A DNA stretch of 11,765 nucleotides from Deltaproteobacteria bacterium (lineage in GTDB: Bacteria > Desulfobacterota > Anaeroferrophillalia > Anaeroferrophillales > Tharpellaceae), in NCBI GenBank assembly GCA_030595135.1, contig JAUVDU010000016.1, positions 1 to 11,765 on the forward strand. The letters run 5' to 3'. Positions 1 through 5,909 of the stretch are shown here, piece by piece; within the stretch, counting starts at the first letter, position 1, and each line of letters starts with the position of its first letter. The notes beneath the pieces were generated by a model. That model saw only the letters and a list, made by a program, of their open reading frames with translations, did not search any database and was not told the origin of the DNA. Both the position numbers and the translations under genes were made by a program.

Positions 1-1069
1 CACTTCTATTTTGGAATCTGAGGGAGAAGCTGCGGATGAGTTTGAACTCGAAGATTTTGGCGATACCCTCGATGATCTTGAGTCTGTTTTTGAGGAGCCG
101 GCAGAGATCGCTTCGGGTGTAGTCGTCGAAAGTGGTGCAGAGCTCGAACCGGAGCCCGAGCCGGAACCCGGGGTTGAGAGCGAGGTTGAAGACAGTTTAT
201 CAGAGTTGGTTGACGGGGATACTGATGCTCTGCTTGCCGATGATGATTTTACGGAGATTGAGATATCCGAGAGGCCTGAAACTGACGACCCGGTTCTGGC
301 CGAGCTCAAAAGTGCCGGCTTGACTCCTGAAGATGAGGTGGTTGGGGTCTCGGCGAGTGACGCTGTCTCTTCGCCAACCCCTGAGCTTAAAGGGGAAAAT
401 GATTTTGATGAAGAAGAGTTAGGTGGTATCGATGACATTTTAGGTGAAATTTCGATCGAAGAAGATGCTGTTCCAGAGAATCTGTCTGAGGTCGGAGTCG
501 AAAAGTCCGAAATAGAGGGAGCCGGCCAAGATGAAGACGTTGAGTTTTCTGAGTTGGTTCTTTCTGAAGAGGCTGTTGACTTTGAAGAACCGTCTGCCCA
601 AATCCATATCCCGGAACCGGCCGAGAATTTGGCGGAAGCAGTCGTTCCCGAGGCGGTTTTTACGGCTGAATCTCCGGGTGCCGAGATTGAACTGCCGGAT
701 GACTACTTAGTTGATGAAGAGGAGCTTGCGGCCAGTGTTGAGCCCGAACCTGTGGCCCAAGTTCTCTCCGCAGCCCATCCATTAACGTTGGAATCTGGGG
801 AACCGGAAGTTTGTGCCGAACCGATCTCTCCCGATTTTTCCCGGCAGATTGAGAGCATGACTCAGGAGTGGAGTAAACAGCTTCTGCAAACCACTTATGC
901 CAGTATGGACAAGATGATTAAAGCCATCGGTGATTTGGCTCCGACAATTGTTGATCAGGTTGCCCGGGAGGTAATTCCGCCGCTGGCCGAAAAAGTTATT
1001 AAAGCCGAGATCGCTCGCCTCGAAGAGAAATTGGAAAGCGAGGAAGATCAAGAAGAAATTTCTGACTAA
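1..1069 (+). CDS. Acidic protein of unknown function, 3' part (5' end outside window)
   Basis: The reading frame is open through the left edge (codons start at base 2), so the protein is N-terminally cut; the TTG at 11 is not a convincing start. About 355 residues are visible, ending in TAA. The first ~270 residues are low-complexity and very rich in Glu, Asp, Pro and Val, including a run of alternating Glu-Pro near residue 50, and are probably disordered. The last ~80 residues look folded and helical: a Met/Gln/Lys-rich helix, then APTIVDQVAREVIPPLAEKV followed by an amphipathic Ile/Glu/Arg helix. An acidic Pro-rich linker plus short C-terminal helices recalls PopZ-type polar organising proteins, but this is only architectural resemblance. 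Acidic proteins with this kind of tail also occur with an N-terminal zinc ribbon in Deltaproteobacteria (from memory); that region is not in view. It lies directly upstream of valS on the same strand. Function unknown. Confidence 0.8.
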   Translation, partial: TSILESEGEAADEFELEDFGDTLDDLESVFEEPAEIASGVVVESGAELEPEPEPEPGVESEVEDSLSELVDGDTDALLADDDFTEIEISERPETDDPVLAELKSAGLTPEDEVVGVSASDAVSSPTPELKGENDFDEEELGGIDDILGEISIEEDAVPENLSEVGVEKSEIEGAGQDEDVEFSELVLSEEAVDFEEPSAQIHIPEPAENLAEAVVPEAVFTAESPGAEIELPDDYLVDEEELAASVEPEPVAQVLSAAHPLTLESGEPEVCAEPISPDFSRQIESMTQEWSKQLLQTTYASMDKMIKAIGDLAPTIVDQVAREVIPPLAEKVIKAEIARLEEKLESEEDQEEISD

Positions 1070-1077
1070 TAATAAAA

Positions 1078-1223
1078 GATAAACCGTAACTATTCAGCTA
1101 ATCCGTAAATTCTGGGGACACAATCCCGATTTCCTTCGGAGAATCAGGTTATGTCCCCAGAATTCACTGAAAGTCATCAATATTCGGTGTTTTCCTACTT
1201 ACGCTGAATAGTTACGATAAACC
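1078..1223. mobile_element. 130-bp IS66-like MITE with 8-bp target duplication
   Basis: A 130-bp element (1086-1215) is bounded by perfect 13-bp terminal inverted repeats, GTAACTATTCAGC at 1086-1098 and GCTGAATAGTTAC at 1203-1215. It is flanked by a perfect 8-bp direct repeat GATAAACC at 1078-1085 and 1216-1223. Ends beginning GTAA together with an 8-bp duplication are the known hallmarks of the IS66 family; assignment to that family is inference. The element has no coding capacity, so it would have to be moved by a transposase elsewhere. It sits between the stop of the acidic protein gene and the ribosome-binding site of valS. Removing it with one target copy leaves a normal gap of about 37 bp, so the insertion broke neither gene but now forms part of the valS leader. 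Confidence 0.85.
1108..1164. repeat. REP-like palindrome nested in the MITE
   Basis: AATTCTGGGGACA at 1108-1120 is perfectly repeated in inverted orientation as TGTCCCCAGAATT at 1152-1164. The 31 bases between them contain a second imperfect inverted pair (GATTTCC, about 1129-1135, against GGAGAATC, 1138-1145). The whole could fold as a long hairpin. Palindromes with a CTGGGGACA arm are, from memory, common dispersed repeats near IS200-like (Y1, RAYT-type) transposase genes in Deltaproteobacteria; I cannot confirm this here. It may be a separate repeat that entered the MITE or a native part of it. Confidence 0.6.
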
Positions 1224-1244
1224 ATTAATAAGGAAACATTAAGC

Positions 1245-3935
1245 ATGACCGAAAACTCCAAAACCCAACCACAACAGCTGGATAAAAATTACGATCCTCT
1301 TAAGATTGAGGATAAATGGTATGAATTCTGGGAAGAGAGCCACTGTTTTGAGGCCGATCCTGCGGCCGATGGTGAACCATTTTCGATGGTTATTCCGCCC
1401 CCCAATGTGACCGGTTCTCTGCATATGGGGCACGCGTTGAATAATATTATCCAGGATATCCTGGCTCGCTACCAGCGCCAGCAGGGCCGTAATGTCTTGT
1501 GGATGCCGGGTACCGATCATGCCGGTATTGCGACGCAAAATGTAGTTGAACGCCAATTAGCGGCCGAGGGACTCGGACGCCATGATATTGGCCGGGATAA
1601 GTTTATCGAAAGGGTCTGGCAGTGGCGTGAAGAGTCGGGCGGCACGATTCTCAACCAGCTCAAGCGTCTCGGCTCATCCTGTGATTGGCGTCGGGAACGT
1701 TTTACTATGGATGAGGGGCTCTCCAAGGCGGTGCGCGAAGTTTTTGTCACCCTCTATGAAGAGGGGCTTATCTATCAGGGTGATTATATTATCAACTGGT
1801 GTCCCCGCTGTCATACGGCCCTCTCCGACCTGGAAGTTGAATTTGAGGAACATGATAACGGCAAACTTTGGGATCTTGAGTATCCGCTGGCCGATGGCGG
1901 CGGTTCGATTATCGTTTCGACGACTAGACCGGAAACCATGCTTGGGGATACGGCGGTCGCGGTTAATGGTGAAGATGAGCGTTATCGTCACCTGGTCGGT
2001 AAAGAGGTTATGCTGCCGCTGATGGATCGGCGGATACCAATTATTGCGGACGAATATGTTGATCGTGAATTTGGTTCCGGAGCGGTCAAGATAACCCCGG
2101 CTCACGATGCCAATGATTTTGAAGTCGGTTTGCGCCATAAGCTTGAAATAATCAAGATTATGGATGAAAAAGGGTCTATGAATGAAAATGCCGGTGCCTA
2201 TGTCGGCCTGACCCGAGAGGAGTGTCGCGAACGGGTGGTCGCCGATTTGCAAAAGTTGGGGCTGTTGCCGGCAACTAAAGATTATCAACATAATGTCGGC
2301 CACTGTTACCGCTGTCGGACGATTATTGAGCCTTATCTTTCAAACCAGTGGTTTGTCAAGATCAAGCCGATGGCGGATCAAGCCCTTGCCGCGGTGAGAG
2401 AGGGAAAAACCAGGATTATCCCAAAAAACTGGGAAAAGACCTATTTTAACTGGATGGAGAATATTCGTGATTGGTGTATCTCGCGCCAGATCTGGTGGGG
2501 CCATCGAATTCCGGCCTGGTATTGTGATGCCTGCGGCAAGATGATTGTTGCCCGTGAGGATCCCGATTGTTGTCCGCACTGTTCAAGCCCGAATTTGCGT
2601 CAGGAGACGGACGTTCTCGATACCTGGTTTTCATCAGGGCTCTGGCCTTTTTCGACGATGGGCTGGCCCGAGTCGACTGCTACCTTGAAAAAGTACTATC
2701 CGACCTCGGTTTTGGTCACCGGTTTTGATATCCTCTTTTTCTGGGTTGCCCGGATGATGATGATGGGGCTTAAATGTATGGATGAAGTTCCTTTCAAGGA
2801 TGTCTACATTCATGCCCTGGTTCGTGATGAACATGGCCATAAGATGAGTAAATCTCGTGGCAATGTTATTGATCCCCTAATCATTATTGATAAATACGGC
2901 GCTGATGCTCTGCGCTTTACTTTGGCTTCTTCTGCTGCTCAGGGTCGTGATGTCAGTCTCTCCGAGGCTCGGATCAGCGGTTACCGAAATTTTGTCAACA
3001 AACTTTGGAATGCGGCCCGTTTTACGTTGATGAATCTGGAAGATTTCTCTCCCGATACGGTTATCGAAAAGAGTAATCTCTCCCTGGCCGAGCGCTGGAT
3101 CAGCTACCGTCTCAACCAGACTATCGGCGAAGTGACTGTTGCTTTAGACGAGTACCGTTTTAACGATGCCGCCCAGGCACTCTATCAGTTTACCTGGCAT
3201 GAATTCTGTGATTGGTACCTGGAACTTGCCAAACCCGACCTTTTTCAAAATGAAGATGCAGGCCGGAGAAAAACTGCGCAAGCGGTTCTCTATCGGACTC
3301 TGGATCAAATTGTCAGGTTGCTCCATCCGATTATGCCCTTTGTCTGCGAAGAGATCTGGCAGACTCTGCCTCAGGTTACAGGTGCACCGGAAAGTATTAT
3401 GCAGACCGTATTCCCGAAGGTCGCGGCGGAGTTTGATGATGCTTTAGCTGCTCATGAGATGGCGCAGCTTATGGAAGTGATTACGGCGATTCGTAATATT
3501 CGGGGAGAGATGAACCTCTCTCCGGGCCAGCGTTTGGCGGCAGTCATTAGCGGGACTGACGAGGATACGATCAATGTTCTTAATAACAGTTCGGATTGCA
3601 TTGCCAATCTCGCTCGTCTTACCTCTTTGACGATTGCCAAAAATGCCGTTCGGCCGCCACAGTCAGCCGTCGGCCTGGCCGCCGGCTTGGAGATTTTCGT
3701 GCCCTTGGCCGGATTAGTTGATTTCGCTCAGGAAGGGGCGCGGCTGGCCAAGGAGTTAAAGAAAACCGAGAAAGAGTTTGCCGGCGTCAGCAACAAGTTG
3801 AACAATCAAAAATTCCTCGCCAAAGCGCCGCCGGAGATTATTGAGAAGGAACAAGGCAAACATCAGGAACTCAGCCTTAAACTCGAAAAACTGCGGGTTA
3901 ATATTAAGACCTTGGAACAGGTGACCGAATCCTGA
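1245..3935 (+). CDS. valS: Valyl-tRNA synthetase
   Basis: This is a class I aminoacyl-tRNA synthetase that charges tRNA-Val with valine in the cytoplasm and edits misactivated threonine. At 896 residues it is full length for bacterial ValRS. The HIGH signature appears as HMGH (residues 60-63) within PPPNVTGSLHMGHALN, and KMSKS is at 533-537. The editing (CP1) domain lies between them, with the typical TTRPETMLGDTAVAV block near residue 226. DWCISRQIWWGHRIPAWYC (about 407-425) is the conserved catalytic-domain stretch. Four CxxC pairs (CPRC, CYRC, CDAC, CPHC) suggest a bound zinc. The anticodon-binding domain follows, and the last ~65 residues are the charged C-terminal coiled coil of ValRS. 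ATG at 1245 is preceded by AAGGA at 1230-1234, a 10-base spacing. The gene is followed by a strong terminator, so transcription from the upstream gene or from a leader promoter ends here. Confidence 0.98.
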   Translation: MTENSKTQPQQLDKNYDPLKIEDKWYEFWEESHCFEADPAADGEPFSMVIPPPNVTGSLHMGHALNNIIQDILARYQRQQGRNVLWMPGTDHAGIATQNVVERQLAAEGLGRHDIGRDKFIERVWQWREESGGTILNQLKRLGSSCDWRRERFTMDEGLSKAVREVFVTLYEEGLIYQGDYIINWCPRCHTALSDLEVEFEEHDNGKLWDLEYPLADGGGSIIVSTTRPETMLGDTAVAVNGEDERYRHLVGKEVMLPLMDRRIPIIADEYVDREFGSGAVKITPAHDANDFEVGLRHKLEIIKIMDEKGSMNENAGAYVGLTREECRERVVADLQKLGLLPATKDYQHNVGHCYRCRTIIEPYLSNQWFVKIKPMADQALAAVREGKTRIIPKNWEKTYFNWMENIRDWCISRQIWWGHRIPAWYCDACGKMIVAREDPDCCPHCSSPNLRQETDVLDTWFSSGLWPFSTMGWPESTATLKKYYPTSVLVTGFDILFFWVARMMMMGLKCMDEVPFKDVYIHALVRDEHGHKMSKSRGNVIDPLIIIDKYGADALRFTLASSAAQGRDVSLSEARISGYRNFVNKLWNAARFTLMNLEDFSPDTVIEKSNLSLAERWISYRLNQTIGEVTVALDEYRFNDAAQALYQFTWHEFCDWYLELAKPDLFQNEDAGRRKTAQAVLYRTLDQIVRLLHPIMPFVCEEIWQTLPQVTGAPESIMQTVFPKVAAEFDDALAAHEMAQLMEVITAIRNIRGEMNLSPGQRLAAVISGTDEDTINVLNNSSDCIANLARLTSLTIAKNAVRPPQSAVGLAAGLEIFVPLAGLVDFAQEGARLAKELKKTEKEFAGVSNKLNNQKFLAKAPPEIIEKEQGKHQELSLKLEKLRVNIKTLEQVTES

Positions 3936-3949
3936 TCCAGGCCTCTAAT

Positions 3950-3999
3950 AAATAATAAAGCCCCCAAGTCATTATGATGATTTGGGGGCTTTATTATTT
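3950..3999 (+). terminator. Bidirectional rho-independent terminator after valS
   Basis: A perfect 18-bp inverted repeat (3950-3967 with 3982-3999) extends inward by five more pairs, including one G-T, to a 4-base loop. The stem centre is GGGGGC/GCCCCC and the outer part is A/T-rich, giving a T-rich tract (TTTATTATTT) on the + strand and the matching one on the - strand. It starts 14 bases after the valS stop. Because it is symmetrical it could also stop - strand transcription. Without the tRNA-bounded island it would lie just beyond the 3' end of the tRNA-Ala gene. Confidence 0.95.
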
Positions 4000-4015
4000 G
4001 GGTTTTCTGTAGATT

Positions 4016-4038
4016 GGCAAATGGTGGAGGATAAGGGA
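4016..4038. repeat. Left att-like copy of the tRNA-Ala 3' end
   Basis: These 23 bases are identical to 5285-5307. They comprise the last 17 bases of the tRNA-Ala gene (encoded CCA end, 3' acceptor strand and part of the T arm, read on the - strand) plus 6 bases beyond it. The match stops at 4039 and 4015. Only the 3' fragment of the tRNA is here, the expected form of the far attachment site of an element that integrated at the tRNA 3' end. Confidence 0.85.
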
Positions 4039-4180
4039 AACGTCAAATTAGTAGAGTTAAAAACCTCCTCAAACTAAGCTATTACTACCTTTTCTCGTGT
4101 TTCACTTGAACCGCTGGCCTTCTTATTTAGTTATAAAAGTGACACGTAAAGTGACACCACTTGAAAGCTATATTATATTG

Positions 4181-4354
4181 ATGCTTCTTCGGTCAAGTTA
4201 TAAATTATTTCTTGATGATGTAAATAGAAGGTTAATTGACTGTAATAGGATTTTGTCAGAAAACTTTACAATATTGTTTCCATTGGCAGTAAAATTAGAT
4301 GATTCTGAGTGTCTTAGTGGTCGGTATAAATTTTGCTTGAATACACGAGGCTGA
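4181..4354 (+). CDS. Possible small protein upstream of PilZ gene, doubtful
   Basis: A 57-residue reading frame runs from ATG 4181 to TGA 4352-4354, within a longer open stretch that could start at GTG 4097. There is no clear ribosome-binding site; GAAAG lies about 14 bases upstream of the ATG. The peptide has a plausible mixed composition (LFLDDVNRRLIDCNRILSE is its most protein-like part) but matches no family I know. It ends 43 bases before the PilZ start, on the same strand. It may be a fragment of a decayed island gene or chance. Low confidence. Confidence 0.2.
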   Translation: MLLRSSYKLFLDDVNRRLIDCNRILSENFTILFPLAVKLDDSECLSGRYKFCLNTRG

Positions 4355-4397
4355 ACGTATTCGAAAATATACCTAGTTTAAATGGTGTGGGTGCATT

Positions 4398-4745
4398 ATG
4401 GAGCAAAGAGCGGTGACTAGATATAGCCTTCAGGTTCCAGCTCATGTTGAAACTATGGTTAGCGGTGAGAATGTACGGTCGTATGAATGGAAAACCCGTG
4501 ATGTTTCATCTAGTGGAGCGTTTTTTTTGACCAATGGTCAGTTACTAGAAAATGGTACAGATATAAAGGTTAGTATCTATCTCAACTCATTTTCAGGTGC
4601 CGGGTCATGGGTTAAAATGAATGGCCGGGTGGTTCGTGCTGAGAGTGAAGGTCTCGGGGTCTGCTTTGATGGTCAATATCAGTTTGTTAGCAATTCAGTT
4701 GATATTGATATGTGTAATAAGTTAGGTTCTGCCTACGAATCATAA
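4398..4745 (+). CDS. PilZ-domain protein, probable c-di-GMP receptor
   Basis: A 115-residue protein that is essentially a single PilZ domain. Both nucleotide-binding signatures are present: RxxxR at Arg4-Arg8 and D-x-S-x-x-G at Asp35-Ser37-Gly40. The later beta strands (VSIYLNS, VKMNGRVVRAE, GLGVCFDG) fit the PilZ barrel. Family members bind cyclic di-GMP and convey it to motility, polysaccharide synthesis or other targets; the target here is unknown. There is no signal peptide or membrane segment, so it should be cytosolic. ATG 4398 is preceded by a weak G-rich stretch (GGTGTGGG, 4384-4391). It lies alone inside the tRNA-bounded A+T-rich region and has no partner gene, so it is probable island cargo or a survivor of its decay. 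The intact motifs argue against a pseudogene. Confidence 0.85.
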   Translation: MEQRAVTRYSLQVPAHVETMVSGENVRSYEWKTRDVSSSGAFFLTNGQLLENGTDIKVSIYLNSFSGAGSWVKMNGRVVRAESEGLGVCFDGQYQFVSNSVDIDMCNKLGSAYES

Positions 4746-5200
4746 GGCCCGGTGTTCCCATAGCAATTATTAAGAGCAACGGACTTCTAATCCTCACACT
4801 TCTGAACAAAATCACATACTTACAATTATTGGTGCAATAAACCGATCCTAGAGTTGTACCACTGTCGAAGAAACGCGGCAAACTTTTATCTTAATCAATA
4901 ACTTAGACTCAACGAAAACAAATAAACACCTGCTTAGAAATAATTTAACAAAAATGTGAAACAGTATCTTACGTACCTTCCCGCCTGATTGTCCCCCTAT
5001 GCTTGATCTGTGGAGCCCTAGCGTGCGTGTGTTAAATCTTGCTGTACCAATTATTAAAATATAGCGTTTTTCAAGCACTGGGTTCTTAAGGCTTTTCGAA
5101 TTTGGATAAAGTTTGAAGGGAAATAACAGGTTAGGTCAGAAGGGATTCTACGTCTAAAATAGTAACGTCCATCAGGCTTGCAATAGAGATATTGAACCAT
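4746..5200. other. Non-coding A+T-rich stretch of the island
   Basis: About 455 bases with no convincing gene. The only longer frame, on the - strand at 4848-5078, has an unnatural composition, no ribosome-binding site and no recognisable motif. I see no tandem repeat, tRNA-like fold or integrase fragment. It is most simply decayed island sequence; an unrecognised small RNA cannot be excluded. Confidence 0.5.
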
Positions 5201-5245
5201 AAAAAAAGTCCTTCCATTTGTGACACTTTTTAAATGAAAAGACTT
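5201..5245 (-). terminator. Rho-independent terminator downstream of tRNA-Ala
   Basis: Read on the - strand, a 14-bp stem (5245-5232 with 5219-5206; two G-T pairs, otherwise matched) closes a 12-base loop. It is followed by a run of seven T (5207-5201, two of which also pair in the stem base). It lies 45 bases beyond the encoded CCA of the tRNA, in the right place and orientation to end the tRNA transcript. It is on the island side of the right att copy, so it probably came in with the island. Confidence 0.75.
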
Positions 5246-5284
5246 AATGATTTAGGATAAGAAAATAAATTCAGTGACTTGTTC

Positions 5285-5307
5285 GGCAAATGGTGGAGGA
5301 TAAGGGA
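5285..5307. repeat. Right att-like copy, overlapping the intact tRNA-Ala 3' end
   Basis: Identical over 23 bases to 4016-4038. Positions 5291-5307 are the 3' end of the intact tRNA gene and 5285-5290 are the bases just beyond it. Together the two copies define the limits of the inserted region. Confidence 0.85.
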
Positions 5308-5366
5308 TTCGAACCCTCGGCCTCAGCGTTGCGAACGCTGCGCTCTCCCAACTGAGCTAATCCCCC
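5291..5366 (-). tRNA. tRNA-Ala (anticodon CGC)
   Basis: The - strand gives a 76-base cloverleaf including an encoded CCA. The acceptor stem is GGGGGAT with ATCCTCC, including the G3-U70 wobble pair that identifies alanine tRNAs. The D arm is GCTC/GAGC, the anticodon arm CAGCG-TTCGCAA-CGCTG, the variable loop has 5 bases, the T arm is GAGGG-TTCGAAT-CCCTT, and the discriminator base is A. The anticodon CGC reads GCG codons. It lies 67 bases beyond the stop of the response regulator gene on the same strand, so it may be partly co-transcribed with it. Its 3' end is the integration target described above. Confidence 0.97.
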
Positions 5367-5433
5367 CGGTGCTTGCTTGAACAGTGAGCTGTTACTACTA
5401 AAAAAGTATCTAGCTGTCAAACCAAATTTAGCA

Positions 5434-5814
5434 CTATTTTTCTGGGTAACGTTTTTCAAGGACCTCACGGATCGCTTTTTTCAACTCGTCCAAGCTGGCT
5501 GCTTTGACGACGTAGGCATCCGAGGCCCAGGTGGTGAAATCTTGTTTGTAATCACCGTAGGCGGAGCAGAGAATGACAGGGATATTTTTGTCCATTTCCT
5601 TGATTTTTATGAGGGTATCAACCCCGGAAATGCCGGGCATCTTAATATCCATGACGACCAGATCCGGTTTGGTCTCTGGAATCATCTGCAAAGCTTCTTC
5701 ACCACTGGCGGCAGCTGTGATGCTGTAGCCCTCTTCCTCAAGTTCCTCTTTGTAAAGCCAGCGGATATTCTCTTCATCATCGACTACCAGAATTGAATAT
5801 TGTTGTGTGTCCAT
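5434..5814 (-). CDS. Single-domain response regulator (receiver only)
   Basis: At 126 residues it is one CheY-like receiver domain with no output domain. The acidic pocket is Asp12-Asp13, the phosphorylated residue is Asp56 (in VVMDIKMPG), the switch residue is Ser84 (ILCSAYGD) and the conserved lysine is Lys104 (VVKAAS). All residues needed for phosphotransfer are present. Such regulators work by protein contact or as phosphorelay intermediates; the partner here is unknown. ATG 5814 is preceded by a good GAGGA (5825-5821 on the - strand). It lies 95 bases downstream of the GAF histidine kinase on the same strand, so that kinase is its likely phosphodonor (inference). A REP-like hairpin lies between the two genes. 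Confidence 0.93.
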   Translation of the reverse strand: MDTQQYSILVVDDEENIRWLYKEELEEEGYSITAAASGEEALQMIPETKPDLVVMDIKMPGISGVDTLIKIKEMDKNIPVILCSAYGDYKQDFTTWASDAYVVKAASLDELKKAIREVLEKRYPEK

Positions 5815-5859
5815 GTTTTTTCCTCACTTTCCGGTTTGATTTAATATTGAAATTACTGG

Positions 5860-5879
5860 ATTCCGGCTTTAGCCGGAAT
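5860..5879. repeat. REP-like hairpin between kinase and regulator genes
   Basis: A perfect 8-bp inverted repeat, ATTCCGGC and GCCGGAAT, closes a 4-base loop (TTTA), embedded in GGATTCCGG...GGAATGAC. Short hairpins of the GGATTCC(C/G)GC...GGAATGAC type are very common dispersed intergenic repeats in proteobacteria. No T run follows on the - strand, so it is not a standard terminator. It could stabilise the upstream mRNA or uncouple expression of the two genes. Confidence 0.7.
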
Positions 5880-5909
5880 GACATTTTAATCGGAACTTAC
5901 CCTTTTTTA

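Larger units (their letters stand above)
4039..5284. mobile_element. Remnant of a tRNA-integrated genomic island (~1.25 kb)
   Basis: This stretch between the two 23-bp tRNA-derived direct repeats differs from its surroundings: it is clearly more A+T-rich and mostly non-coding. It contains one convincing gene (PilZ protein, 4398-4745), one doubtful small reading frame (4181-4354) and a - strand terminator near its right end. No integrase, excisionase or replication gene is recognisable, so it is either a decayed or deleted island or a small element once mobilised in trans. The boundaries are seen directly; the history is inferred. The repeated GTGACAC motif occurs at both ends of the region (4139-4145, 4151-4157, 5220-5226). 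Confidence 0.7.

Noticed and set aside
1086..1244. Regulatory leader such as a T-box before valS
   Set aside because: The hairpins are explained by the MITE and its nested palindrome. There is no T-box consensus, and T-box control is not expected in this kind of organism.
1674..2303. 209-residue - strand frame inside valS
   Set aside because: It is antisense to strongly conserved valS codons, with no family resemblance or start signal.
4061..4180. Open stretch encoding IKVTRKVTPLES, reminiscent of tails of some phage-type integrases
   Set aside because: It is too short and lacks any catalytic motif. The position beside the left att copy is suggestive, but the resemblance alone cannot support an integrase call.
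4848..5078. 76-residue - strand frame in the island
   Set aside because: No ribosome-binding site, no motif and odd composition; probably chance in A+T-rich DNA.
5380..5393. Small hairpin AACAG-TGAG-CTGTT between the regulator gene and the tRNA
   Set aside because: It has only five pairs and no T run in the - strand direction, so it is not a credible terminator.
5271..5468. - strand frame giving a GGLAQLGERSVRNAEAEGSNP peptide
   Set aside because: This is the translation of the tRNA-Ala gene itself, a common false protein; the cloverleaf explains the sequence.
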